Positions 17,016-25,371 of a stretch of 64,000 nucleotides of DNA are shown piece by piece (position 1 is the stretch's first letter; each line of letters opens with the position of its first letter). Origin of the DNA: Dermatophilus congolensis (lineage in GTDB: Bacteria > Actinomycetota > Actinomycetes > Actinomycetales > Dermatophilaceae); NCBI RefSeq assembly GCF_900187045.1, contig NZ_LT906453.1, positions 496,001 through 560,000 on the forward strand. The letters are read 5' to 3'. Both the position numbers and the translations under genes were made by a program. The notes beneath the pieces were generated by a model. That model searched no databases, had not been told where the DNA came from, and was given only the letters and a program-made list of their open reading frames with translations.

Positions 17016-17494
17016 GGGGTTCCGGCGAGTCGTTCCCAGGCGAGTTGGGCGATTCGGCGTTCGTTGGGGAACGTGAGTTGTTCTTGTACGCGGTGGAGGG
17101 GGAACCATGCGACGGCGAATGCTTCGTGGTCTGGGTCGTTTTCGACGGTGAGTCCGCCTCCTGTGGCTTCGAGGAGGTAGTGGTGGACTACTTTGTGTAC
17201 GCGGCGGTCATGGGTGGAGAACCAGTAGTCAATGGTGCCCAGGGTTGTGAGCACGCGTCCTTGGATTCCTGTTTCTTCAGCAACTTCGCGTTCCGCTGTT
17301 TGTTCTAGTGTTTCGTCACCTTCTTGGTGCCCTTTGGGAAGGCACCATTCGACGCGTCCTGCGCGGTTGCGGCGTGCGATGACGGCGATATGGGCTTGGC
17401 CTTGTTGGACGTCGACGACTATGCCTCCGGCGGAGCGTTCGAGCACTGCGGGGACGCGCCGCACGGGGCGGCTCGGTCGCGGTGCGGTGGTCAT
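17012..17494 (-). CDS. NUDIX hydrolase (MutT4-like)
   Basis: A 160-residue NUDIX protein. The complete NUDIX box GHQEGDETLEQTAEREVAEE runs from residue 55 and continues TGI, with all the metal-binding glutamates. NUDIX enzymes hydrolyse nucleoside diphosphates linked to another group. The position, divergent from the CCA-adding enzyme and upstream of the DUF6049 gene, is that of mycobacterial mutT4 (Rv3908). The substrate cannot be told from sequence. Its stop overlaps the next ATG, starting the coupled NUDIX-DUF6049-murJ set. Confidence 0.92.
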   Translation of the reverse strand: MTTAPRPSRPVRRVPAVLERSAGGIVVDVQQGQAHIAVIARRNRAGRVEWCLPKGHQEGDETLEQTAEREVAEETGIQGRVLTTLGTIDYWFSTHDRRVHKVVHHYLLEATGGGLTVENDPDHEAFAVAWFPLHRVQEQLTFPNERRIAQLAWERLAGTP

Positions 17495-17683
17495 CTTTTG
17501 ATTCTAACGAGGTATTTGGCAACCGCACTCATACGGGCTCTTTGGGGATGAGTTAGTGGCGTATTGGTTGTTGACCTGGTGTTTTGTGGTGGCGTGTGGC
17601 GCGGTGATTGTGTTTGTTTATGTATTGAGGCTGTTGAGCGGGGCTGGCATCTGGCTTTGTTGAGGGTGTGCTGAGGGGCGGGG

Positions 17684-19174
17684 GTGGTGTGGCTGCGGCT
17701 ATCCTTGCGTGCCGTGTCGGTCCACCATATTGATCCTGCTTTGCGCGAGGCCATTTCTCGGCTGACGCCGCATTTGCCTGTTCTTCTCGACCTCGGTGGG
17801 AGGTTTGCGGCTGAGGGGTTCGAGTTAGCACTGGTTGGGGGGCCGGTGCGGGATGCTTTTTTGGGTCGTGATGCTCCTGATTTGGATTTGACGACTTCGG
17901 CGCGTCCTGATGATTCGGAGAGAATTCTTCGTGCGTGGGGTGATGGTACGTGGGATTTGGGGCGTGAGTTCGGCACCATTGCTGCGCGTTTGGGTGGTGT
18001 GACGGTTGAGGTGACGACGTATCGGGCTGATGCGTATGACCATGAATCGCGTAAGCCGGTGGTGTGTTTTGGTGACAGTTTGGTGGAGGATTTGGTTCGT
18101 CGTGATTTCACGGTGAACGCGATGGCTTTGCGGTTGCCTGGGCTGGAGTTTGTTGATCCGCATGGTGGGTTGGATGACTTATTGGCGAAGCGTTTACGGA
18201 CGCCCTCAGCACCGGAGGTGTCTTTTGCGGATGATCCACTGCGGATGATGCGTGGGGCTCGATTTGTTGCGCAGTTGGGTTTTGAGCTGGATGAGGGTGT
18301 TCGTTCAGCGATGGTGGAGGCTGCTGATTCTTTAGAGATTGTCTCTGCTGAGAGAATTCGTGATGAGTTCTGCAAGTTGGTGTTGGCAGAGCATCCGGTT
18401 GCGGGCTTGCGGGTTTTAGTTGAGACAGGTTTGGCGGACCGCATGTTTCCGGAGTTTTCGGTTTTGCGGTCGACGGTGGATGAGCATCGGCGTCATAAGG
18501 ATGTGTATGAGCACACGTTGATGGTGTTGCAGCAGGCGGTGGATTTGGAGCAGGAACCTGGGGAGAGGGCTGTGGTTCCTCGTCCGGATTTGGTTTTGCG
18601 GTTGGCAGCGATTTTTCACGATATTGGTAAGCCGCCAACGAGGAAATTTGAGGAGGGTGGGGGCGTTAGCTTCCATCATCATGAAATTGTCGGGGCGAAG
18701 ATGACGCGTAAACGTATGCGTGCATTGAGGTTCGATAAGGAGACGATTAAGGCAGTTGCTCGGTTGGTGGAGTTGCATTTGCGGTTCCATGGATATGCCG
18801 ACGGTGAGTGGACTGACTCTGCTGTGCGGCGCTATGTGACGGATGCGGGTTCTCTGTTGCAGAGGTTGCATCGGTTGACTCGGGCTGATTGCACTACGCG
18901 TAATCGTCGTAAGGCAGCGCGTTTGCGGCATGCTTATGACGCTCTTGAGTCTCGTATTGAAAAGTTGATGGCCGAGGAGGAGTTGAAGGCTGTTCGGCCG
19001 GAGCTGAATGGTAATGAGATTGCTGAGTTGTTGGGAATTGAGCCGGGGCCGTTGCTGGGCAGGGCGTATAAGCAGGCTTTGGAGATTCGGCTAGAGGAAG
19101 GGCTGATTGGTCGCGAAGCTGTGTCTGAGCGGCTTCGTTTGTGGTGGGCAGATCAGCCAGAGAGCCGTGATTGA
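17684..19174 (+). CDS. cca: CCA tRNA nucleotidyltransferase
   Basis: The enzyme adds or repairs the 3' CCA of tRNAs. This 496-residue protein has the nucleotidyltransferase signature GGPVRDAFLG (52-61), catalytic carboxylates DLD at 66-68, and the RRDFTVNAMAL motif. An HD domain follows (IFHDIGKP and FHHHEIVGAKM), as in the actinobacterial PcnA type. It is divergent from the NUDIX gene with a 189-base shared promoter region, as in mycobacteria. GTG 17684 gives the longest frame; GTG 17714 (VSVHHIDPALREA) is an alternative and no ribosome-binding site decides. Confidence 0.95.
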   Translation: MVWLRLSLRAVSVHHIDPALREAISRLTPHLPVLLDLGGRFAAEGFELALVGGPVRDAFLGRDAPDLDLTTSARPDDSERILRAWGDGTWDLGREFGTIAARLGGVTVEVTTYRADAYDHESRKPVVCFGDSLVEDLVRRDFTVNAMALRLPGLEFVDPHGGLDDLLAKRLRTPSAPEVSFADDPLRMMRGARFVAQLGFELDEGVRSAMVEAADSLEIVSAERIRDEFCKLVLAEHPVAGLRVLVETGLADRMFPEFSVLRSTVDEHRRHKDVYEHTLMVLQQAVDLEQEPGERAVVPRPDLVLRLAAIFHDIGKPPTRKFEEGGGVSFHHHEIVGAKMTRKRMRALRFDKETIKAVARLVELHLRFHGYADGEWTDSAVRRYVTDAGSLLQRLHRLTRADCTTRNRRKAARLRHAYDALESRIEKLMAEEELKAVRPELNGNEIAELLGIEPGPLLGRAYKQALEIRLEEGLIGREAVSERLRLWWADQPESRD

Positions 19175-19196
19175 TTTGTGTGAAGTGTGGTGATTA

Positions 19197-19412
19197 TTAC
19201 TCAAGGGTGGCGATGATGTCGCCTTCTTGGATGACGTCTCCTGCTATGACCTTGACTGCGGTGATAGTTCCGTTGTGTTCTGCGATGACGGGGATCTCCA
19301 TCTTCATGGATTCTAGGAGTGCGATTTCTTGTCCTGCAGTTACCTTGTCGCCTTCATGGATGTTGATGTGAAGGACGTGGGCAACGAGGTCAGAAGAGAT
19401 TACGAATGTCAT
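19197..19412 (-). CDS. Small stand-alone biotinyl/lipoyl attachment protein
   Basis: From ATG 19412 the frame encodes 71 residues, MTFVISSDLVAHVLHINIHE to the end IATLE, one complete biotinyl domain. The acceptor lysine is K37 in ESMKM, close to the canonical EAMKM. Stand-alone biotinyl proteins of this size exist in Actinobacteria (mycobacterial TB7.3). The partner carboxylase is not in the window. The frame stays open upstream, but that extension has no domain character. The gene converges with cca, 22 bases apart. Confidence 0.88.
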   Translation of the reverse strand: MTFVISSDLVAHVLHINIHEGDKVTAGQEIALLESMKMEIPVIAEHNGTITAVKVIAGDVIQEGDIIATLE

Positions 19413-19621
19413 GTGATGGAGTCTTCCGTGAGAGGGAGTTACCGCCAAGTATGTGCTGGAGTGCTCCTTTGAGATTGTGGGTTTTCTTGTGTGACGCGTT
19501 GTTGGCTGAGTTGCTTTGGGAGGCAGAAGAATAAACGTGGGCGTGCGTTGTCGTGATTCGCCGGTCATACTGGGGCGGTTAAGGTAGTTGATCCCTACCT
19601 GGGGGTCCGGAGGGGAGTGAC

Positions 19622-21847
19622 GTGAGATCTCGCGTCGTCGTCGGTAGAGGCGGCAAGGTCCGCAAGGGTCGTTTCCGTGCCCTTAAGGTGTTTTCTGCTC
19701 TTGTTCTGAGCCTGGTTGTTCTTGCAATTGCAGGAGTGGTTTTCGCCTTCGTGGCTATTAAGGTGCCTAATGCTAACGAAGTTGCTAAGCAGGAAACGTC
19801 GATCTTCTACTATTCGGATGGTAAGACTGAGATTGGTCGTACCAGTAGCGTGAACCGTGTCTCGGTTACGCAGGATCAGATGCCAAAGCTTCTGCAGAAA
19901 GCTGTCTTGGCTGCTGAGGATCGTAGTTTTTATGAAAACCCAGGTGTCTCTTTTATTGGCCTTGGTCGCGCAGTAGTGGCGATGGTTACAGGTGGGCCGA
20001 CCCAGGGTGGATCCACTATTACCCAGCAGTACGTCAAGAACTACTTCTTGACGCACGATCAGACTTTTGCTCGTAAGGGCAAAGAGCTGGTTATTGCGTT
20101 AAAGCTTGAGCAGGAGATGTCTAAAGACCAGATCCTGACTGACTATCTAAACACTATTTATTTTGGTCGGCTTTCTTACGGTGTTCAGGCTGCATCGCAG
20201 GCGTACTTCAATAAAGATGTCAAGAATTTGTCGACTTCTGAAGCGATCTTCTTGGCTTCGATTATTCAGTCTCCGGGAAACTTTGACCCTTCAAATGGGG
20301 AGAAGACCGTTGAGCGCCTGAAGAGCCGTATGAAGTATGTGGTTGATGGAATGCTCGAAGAGGGGTGGATATCGGCTGAGGAGGCGCGGAATGTGTCTGT
20401 TCCTCAGACAGTTGCCCCTAAGCGCAAAGTTTCTTTGGGTGGCCCGGGTGGATATCTGGTTGCGTTGGCCCGTGATGAGTTGGTGAGCAAGGCTGGTATT
20501 GGAGAGGCTGAGCTGGAGCGTGGTGGCCTTCGTGTAGTGACCACTATCGATAAGAAGGCCCAGGACAATGCTATTCAATCGGTGGAGAACAATAAGCCAG
20601 GTGAGGCTCGCATTCGCACGGGCCTGGTGAGTATTAAGCCCGGTGACGGTGCAATTCAAGCTTTGTATGGCGGTTCAAACTTCTCGAAGAACCCATACTC
20701 TGCTGCGCATCAGGCACAGTTGCAGGCTGGATCTACATTCAAGGTCTTTGCTGTCGCTGCTGCTTTGGAGCAGGAAATCAGCACGCGGACGGTGCTTCAT
20801 GGAGACAGTCCGCATACTTTTGGCTCAGAGATCACGGGCGCGGAGCCATGGGATGTTCGGAACTATGCAAATGTCAGTTATGGAAATGTTTCTGTCCGTC
20901 AGGCCTTGGCTCACTCTGTGAATACAGCGTTTGCTGAATTGAACTTTAAAGTTGGTCCGCAAAAGACAAAAGACATGATGGTAAAGCTCGGGATCCCCGA
21001 GAATTCTCCAGACTTGGTTGCTTCAGGTTCGAATGTCTTTGGAACAGCTTCTATCCGTGTTATTGACCTTGCGAACGCATACGCAACTATTGCCGCGAAA
21101 GGCATGAAAGCTGAGCCGTACATTGTAAAGTCGGTTAACGACAATGTTGGGGTCATGAAAGAGTATGTGGCTTCGCCTTCGCCGACTCGGGTGATCAGTG
21201 AAGCTGTGGCTGCAGACACGATCGAAGCTATGCGGCGTGTTTTGTCTGACGAAGGTACGGCTAAGAAAGCATCTGGCCTTTGGTTCCCGGCTGCTGGGAA
21301 AACAGGAACCACGGATAATTCGAAGGCAGTTTGGTTCGGTGGATTTACTCCACAGGCATCTACAGCTGTAGCCCTGTATATGCCTGATGAGAAGGGTATT
21401 CCGCAGCCGATGCATGGCATCGGCGGCAAGGCCGAGCTAACGGGTGGAACTTATCCAGTGAGTATCTGGATGGGCTATATGCGTCGCTTCATGGAAGGGA
21501 AGCATGTCATTGCTTTCCCTGAACGTGTAGGAATTGGTGACTCTCAGGTGCCGTCTTGGTCGGAGAGCACTCCGCCTGCCACTCCGACAGGGACAGCGAC
21601 CACTGCTACGACTAAGCCGGGTGAAAGCCCGACAACGGACGACAGCAACGGGAAAGAGCCCAAGCCGACGGGTGTTCCTACAGGAACGCATTCTCCAGCA
21701 CCGACACGTGGCGGTAGCAGTTCTGATCGAGGTCGAGGCAGAGAAAAACCAGGCCGTCCTGGCGGCCCTGGAGATTCTGATGGGGAACAAGCACCCAGTG
21801 AGCCGGATGGCTACATCAGAGGTGGCTTTTCCCATTCGGAGGAGTAG
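19622..21847 (+). CDS. ponA: Class A penicillin-binding protein (transglycosylase/transpeptidase)
   Basis: This 741-residue bifunctional enzyme polymerises and cross-links peptidoglycan. One membrane anchor lies at about 23-46. The GT51 domain has EDRSFYENPG and GGSTITQQYVKNYF. The transpeptidase has the SxxK serine in AGSTFKVF, SVN in HSVNTAF, and KTGTT. A tail of about 120 residues is rich in Pro, Thr, Ser and Gly. GTG 19622 follows GGAGGGGAG. As in mycobacteria (ponA1), it is followed by a GT87-like gene and the rpsF operon. The stop codon lies inside a 52-bp palindrome. Confidence 0.95.
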   Translation: MRSRVVVGRGGKVRKGRFRALKVFSALVLSLVVLAIAGVVFAFVAIKVPNANEVAKQETSIFYYSDGKTEIGRTSSVNRVSVTQDQMPKLLQKAVLAAEDRSFYENPGVSFIGLGRAVVAMVTGGPTQGGSTITQQYVKNYFLTHDQTFARKGKELVIALKLEQEMSKDQILTDYLNTIYFGRLSYGVQAASQAYFNKDVKNLSTSEAIFLASIIQSPGNFDPSNGEKTVERLKSRMKYVVDGMLEEGWISAEEARNVSVPQTVAPKRKVSLGGPGGYLVALARDELVSKAGIGEAELERGGLRVVTTIDKKAQDNAIQSVENNKPGEARIRTGLVSIKPGDGAIQALYGGSNFSKNPYSAAHQAQLQAGSTFKVFAVAAALEQEISTRTVLHGDSPHTFGSEITGAEPWDVRNYANVSYGNVSVRQALAHSVNTAFAELNFKVGPQKTKDMMVKLGIPENSPDLVASGSNVFGTASIRVIDLANAYATIAAKGMKAEPYIVKSVNDNVGVMKEYVASPSPTRVISEAVAADTIEAMRRVLSDEGTAKKASGLWFPAAGKTGTTDNSKAVWFGGFTPQASTAVALYMPDEKGIPQPMHGIGGKAELTGGTYPVSIWMGYMRRFMEGKHVIAFPERVGIGDSQVPSWSESTPPATPTGTATTATTKPGESPTTDDSNGKEPKPTGVPTGTHSPAPTRGGSSSDRGRGREKPGRPGGPGDSDGEQAPSEPDGYIRGGFSHSEE

Positions 21848-21894
21848 TGCTTTGGCTCCGGTCGAGATATCTCGACCGGAGCCAAAGCACTACT
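21843..21894 (+). terminator. 52-bp perfect palindrome overlapping the ponA stop codon
   Basis: Bases 21843-21868 and 21869-21894 are exact reverse complements with no spacer; the centre is GAGATATCTC. The ponA TAG (21845-21847) falls in the left arm. No U-tract follows. The next gene starts 33 bases later, so this would separate ponA from it. Confidence 0.75.
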
Positions 21895-21927
21895 GGGAGC
21901 CTCTTTGTTAGCAAGTAGGGTTCTTCT

Positions 21928-23340
21928 ATGAGCTCTCAGGGTGATGCGAGCGCCTCGGCGCCTGAGCAGTTGTCATCGGTGCAGGGTTCTCGTGATGAGA
22001 ACTCGGTGTTAGGTGGTCCACTTGGTCGCTATGCCAGATTGCCTGTTGTTGAAGTAAAGAAGGGGCGCTGGTCTGGACGTTTAGTCCCGGCATGGCAGCC
22101 AGTAGCTGCGGTGTTGAGCTTTGTGGCTGCGGTGATGGTGGCTCTGGGGGTGTTACAGAAGGCGCATTGCTTTACTCATGGCTGGGCTGGGTCGTCGGTT
22201 TTTTGGCGTGCATGCTATTCGGATTTGCCGACGATGTTTGTGACTAGTGGTTTGTCTTCGGCGGCTTTTCCTTATGAAGGTGAGCTGTCGCTGTCAGAAC
22301 CCTTGGGCACGGGGGTGCTGTTGTGGCTGCTGTCCTTTTTTGCGGTTTCTAGTGGCAGATCGGTGGATTTTGTTGCTGCTTGGTCTGTTGTGGCATCCAT
22401 CTTGGCGATGGGGTTGGTGCTTGTCACTGTGCTGACAGCGCGGCGTGATCCATGGCGGGCATGGATGGTTGCGTTTAGTCCTTTGCTGATCACTGTGGTT
22501 CTTGTTGGGCCGGAGCTGGTCGGGGTGTTTTTGGTTTCGGTTGCTTTATTTCTTTGGAGTCGCGAGCGAGTTGTCCTCTCGGGGGCAGTGTTTGCTCTTG
22601 CAATTTGTTCGCGTAGTTATGCCTTGATTGTGTTGGCGGCGGTGGTGTTTTCTGCTTTGCGGGCGGGAGCTTATGCCGCTGCTCGACGCTTAAGTTTTGT
22701 GGCTGTCGTGGGTGCAGCGGCTGGTCTGGGTGTTTTCGCTGTGTGTGGTTTTAGGGTTTTCGGTCCCTATGAGTGGTGGTTTGGCGCTGAGGCAGAGTTT
22801 GGTTCACTGCAGTATCTCTTCACTCTTCTTCATGTGCCTTTGTCACCAGTGGTCGCGTCGGTGGTGGCGATTACAGGATGGGTATGCGCGCTTACGGTAG
22901 GGGCTTTCATGATGTTGTCGCTGCCGCGGCGTCCCATGATCGCTGAGGTTGCTGCGGTAATGCTGGTCGTGGCGGCGTTGTTTTCTAAGGCGCTTTCTCC
23001 TCAATGGGCTTTGCTGTTGTTGCCATTGGTTGCTTTGGCGCGTTTGCCCTGGAAGGTCTTTGCGGCGTGGTCTTTGTCTGAGTGCGTGTATTTCGTCATG
23101 GTGTGGATGCATTTGCCATTGCAAACTGAGCCGTCGCGGGCTTTGCCTGAGGGGTGGTATGCCTTGTTCTTGGTAGTTCGTGTGGCAGTTCTTCTTCTGG
23201 TTGGTTGGTCATGTTTCTCGCGGGCTATCTCACGTCGTTCAGTGCGTCAGACTCCTACGAATGATGTTTTGGTGAGGGAGCCAGATGATGTTGCTGGTGT
23301 AGCAGCGGGGCGTGCGGACAGGCTCGTGATTACTTTTTGA
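21928..23340 (+). CDS. GT87-like polytopic membrane protein (possible GT-C glycosyltransferase)
   Basis: A 470-residue protein with about ten hydrophobic segments after a 50-residue polar N-terminus. The first outside loop has CYSDLPTMFVTSGLS and AFPYEGELSLSEP, the CYSD-P and PY pattern of the DUF2029/GT87 family, polyprenyl-phosphate-sugar transferases in mycobacteria. Position after ponA and before rpsF matches mycobacterial Rv0051. The sugar and acceptor cannot be told. ATG 21928 has no clear ribosome-binding site. Confidence 0.75.
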   Translation: MSSQGDASASAPEQLSSVQGSRDENSVLGGPLGRYARLPVVEVKKGRWSGRLVPAWQPVAAVLSFVAAVMVALGVLQKAHCFTHGWAGSSVFWRACYSDLPTMFVTSGLSSAAFPYEGELSLSEPLGTGVLLWLLSFFAVSSGRSVDFVAAWSVVASILAMGLVLVTVLTARRDPWRAWMVAFSPLLITVVLVGPELVGVFLVSVALFLWSRERVVLSGAVFALAICSRSYALIVLAAVVFSALRAGAYAAARRLSFVAVVGAAAGLGVFAVCGFRVFGPYEWWFGAEAEFGSLQYLFTLLHVPLSPVVASVVAITGWVCALTVGAFMMLSLPRRPMIAEVAAVMLVVAALFSKALSPQWALLLLPLVALARLPWKVFAAWSLSECVYFVMVWMHLPLQTEPSRALPEGWYALFLVVRVAVLLLVGWSCFSRAISRRSVRQTPTNDVLVREPDDVAGVAAGRADRLVITF

Positions 23341-23650
23341 GACAATGAGGAGTAGGCAGTCCTCTTGTGGGTTTGTGTGTTTTTCACATGGGGGTGCCGG
23401 ATTCGTCCGTGGCTGTCTAAGCCGGGTATTCTGGTGATGTTCACTCGTCTCCCTGCCCTTAGGGCCCGGCTGCTTACTCTTCGAATAGGTTGCGCGTGTC
23501 GGTAGTCGGAGGTGGCGGTCTCTTCAGTTTTTCTGGTGGGGCTCGGTGCTGATGCTTGTTGGTGCATCGGTACAGGTGAACAACGCACGCAACCCTCCTG
23601 TCACGGATCGACCGTGACCGAACAAGACCAAAGGAGGTGGGTTAACGAGC
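23341..23650 (+). promoter_or_regulatory. rpsF operon leader region (310 bases)
   Basis: There is no gene here. It must carry the promoter and leader of rpsF-ssb-rpsR-rplI. A hairpin GTCACGG/CCGTGAC (23600-23618, loop ATCGA) lies just before the ribosome-binding site AAAGGAGGTG (23630-23639). It may be the S6:S18-binding autoregulatory element known in many rpsF leaders, but I could not confirm the conserved bulge. Confidence 0.45.
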
Positions 23651-23938
23651 ATGCGTAAGTACGAAATCATGATCATCGTGGACCCCGAGATCGACGAGCG
23701 TTCGATCACCGCTTCTCTGGAGCGTTACATCAACGTGATTAAGGCTGGTGGCACCGTCGATAACGTCGATGTGTGGGGCCGTCGTCGTCTTGCCTACGAC
23801 ATTAAGAAGCACTCTGAGGGTGTCTACGTCGTCATCGACTTCACGTCGGAGTCGGCTGTTGCGCAGGAGCTTGACCGTCAGCTCGGCTTGTCTGAGTCGA
23901 TTCTGCGTACCAAGTTGCTACGTCGCGACGCAGCCTGA
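23651..23938 (+). CDS. rpsF: 30S ribosomal protein S6
   Basis: This 95-residue protein opens [19 protein letters not shown] and continues with [19 protein letters not shown], the conserved S6 core. S6 pairs with S18 on the small-subunit platform. It heads the rpsF-ssb-rpsR-rplI operon, with 23 bases before ssb. A strong AAAGGAGGTG precedes the ATG at somewhat long spacing. Confidence 0.98.
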   Translation: MRKYEIMIIVDPEIDERSITASLERYINVIKAGGTVDNVDVWGRRRLAYDIKKHSEGVYVVIDFTSESAVAQELDRQLGLSESILRTKLLRRDAA

Positions 23939-23961
23939 ATCGATTCGAAAGGAACCCGTCC

Positions 23962-24537
23962 ATGGCCGGCGAAACAGTAATTACGCTCATCGGCAACCTA
24001 ACGGCCGACCCCGAGCTGCGTTTCACTCCGTCCGGGGCCGCGGTCGCCAGTTTTACCGTTGCATCTACTCCTCGCACGTTTGATCGCAACAACAATGAAT
24101 GGCGTGATGGTGAAACGTTGTTCATGCGTTGTTCGGTGTGGCGTGACGCTGCTGAGAACGTTGCCGAATCCTTGGAGAAAGGGCATCGGGTGATTGTTAC
24201 TGGTCGCCTGCAGTCTCGATCTTGGGATGACAAAGAAACCGGTGCGCGTCGCACTGCACTAGAGCTGCAGGTAGACGAGGTCGCTCCCTCTCTTCGTTAC
24301 GCTACGGCTAAGGTCACGAAGACCAGCCGCGGTGGCGGTGGCGGTTTTAATAACGGTGGTGGTTTTCAAGGTGGTCACAATGGTGGTGGCGGATTTTCGC
24401 AGCCTAGCCGTGGCCCTGTAGACAACGACCCTTGGGCGACGGGTGGTCAGGGTTCTGGTGGGGGTCAGCAGGCTCCTTCCGGTGGTAACCGTGGTGGCTG
24501 GAGTAATGGTCCGGCGTACGACGAGCCACCGTTCTGA
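23962..24537 (+). CDS. ssb: Single-stranded DNA-binding protein
   Basis: SSB coats single-stranded DNA in replication and repair. The OB-fold covers about 1-112 ([20 protein letters not shown] at the start; [20 protein letters not shown] within). A Gly/Asn/Gln-rich flexible linker (about 118-184) follows, and the acidic protein-interaction tip ends DEPPF. Length of 191 residues and the operon position between rpsF and rpsR are typical for Actinobacteria. Confidence 0.97.
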   Translation: MAGETVITLIGNLTADPELRFTPSGAAVASFTVASTPRTFDRNNNEWRDGETLFMRCSVWRDAAENVAESLEKGHRVIVTGRLQSRSWDDKETGARRTALELQVDEVAPSLRYATAKVTKTSRGGGGGFNNGGGFQGGHNGGGGFSQPSRGPVDNDPWATGGQGSGGGQQAPSGGNRGGWSNGPAYDEPPF

Positions 24538-24610
24538 TCGACACTCAATTATTCGTAGTATCCATCCCGGACTGCTATGTCCGGGCTCACCCAGAAGGGA
24601 GAGCACCACG

Positions 24611-24847
24611 ATGGCTAAGCCCGTAGTGCGTAAGCCGAAGCGCAAGGCAAATCCGCTTAAGGCGGCGAAGGTCGAGAACATCGACTACAAGGACACAGCG
24701 CTTCTTCGTAAGTTCATCTCGGACCGCGGCAAGATCCGTGCTCGTCGCGTCACAGGTGTGAGCGTGCAGGAACAGCGCCTCATCGCGAAAGCAGTGAAGA
24801 ATGCTCGCGAAATGGCTCTTCTGCCCTACACGAGCTCGGCTCGCTGA
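24611..24847 (+). CDS. rpsR: 30S ribosomal protein S18
   Basis: ATG 24611 (after GGGAGAGCACC) gives 78 residues beginning [20 protein letters not shown]. The body contains [20 protein letters not shown] and [10 protein letters not shown], the S18 signature. It has no CxxC zinc pair, so it would be the zinc-free type. It is the S6 partner on the ribosome and third gene of the operon; rplI follows 23 bases later. Confidence 0.97.
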   Translation: MAKPVVRKPKRKANPLKAAKVENIDYKDTALLRKFISDRGKIRARRVTGVSVQEQRLIAKAVKNAREMALLPYTSSAR

Positions 24848-24870
24848 GCGAGAGTAAGGGAGGAATAGCT

Positions 24871-25314
24871 ATGAAGCTCATTTTGACGCACGAGGTTTCT
24901 GGTCTCGGCGCTGCTGGTGACATCGTCACTGTCAAGGACGGCTATGGCCGTAACTACCTGCTTCCTCGTGGTCTGGCTACGCCGTGGACCAAGGGTGGAG
25001 CTAAAGAAGTTGAGCAGCTTCGCGCTGGCCGTGAGGCTCGTGCGATTAAAGATCTTGACCAGGCGAAGGGTGTGAAGGGGCAGCTTGAGGCAACTCCGCT
25101 GAACCTGATTGCGCAGTCGACAAAGTCTGGTCGTCTTTTCGGCTCTATCACGCAGGCTGATGTTGCTGAGGCGGCTAAGGCGCAGCGTGGTATTTCGATT
25201 GACAAGCGCAAGGTTGAGTTCGCTACGCCTGTTAAGTCCGTTGGTATGCACACCGCTACGGTGTCGCTGCATCCGGAAGTTAAGGCGACTGTGAAGCTGA
25301 ACGTCAAGGCTTGA
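24871..25314 (+). CDS. rplI: 50S ribosomal protein L9
   Basis: This 147-residue protein has the L9 N-domain [20 protein letters not shown] followed by [15 protein letters not shown], a long connecting helix, and the C-domain with [16 protein letters not shown]9 bridges ribosomes and affects frame maintenance. It is the last gene of the rpsF operon, followed directly by a near-loopless palindrome terminator. GGAGGAATAGCT precedes the ATG. Confidence 0.97.
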   Translation: MKLILTHEVSGLGAAGDIVTVKDGYGRNYLLPRGLATPWTKGGAKEVEQLRAGREARAIKDLDQAKGVKGQLEATPLNLIAQSTKSGRLFGSITQADVAEAAKAQRGISIDKRKVEFATPVKSVGMHTATVSLHPEVKATVKLNVKA

Positions 25315-25321
25315 TTTATTG

Positions 25322-25365
25322 CAACGAGGGGCGTGTCTCTGCTGGCAGAGACACGCCCCTCGTTG
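25322..25365 (+). terminator. rplI terminator: 21-bp perfect arms, 2-base centre
   Basis: Bases 25322-25342 and 25345-25365 are exact reverse complements around TG. It lies 7 bases past the rplI stop and just before the stop of the convergent MATE gene (25372), so it can serve both strands. There is no U-tract. Confidence 0.8.
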
Positions 25366-25371
25366 TGCGGT

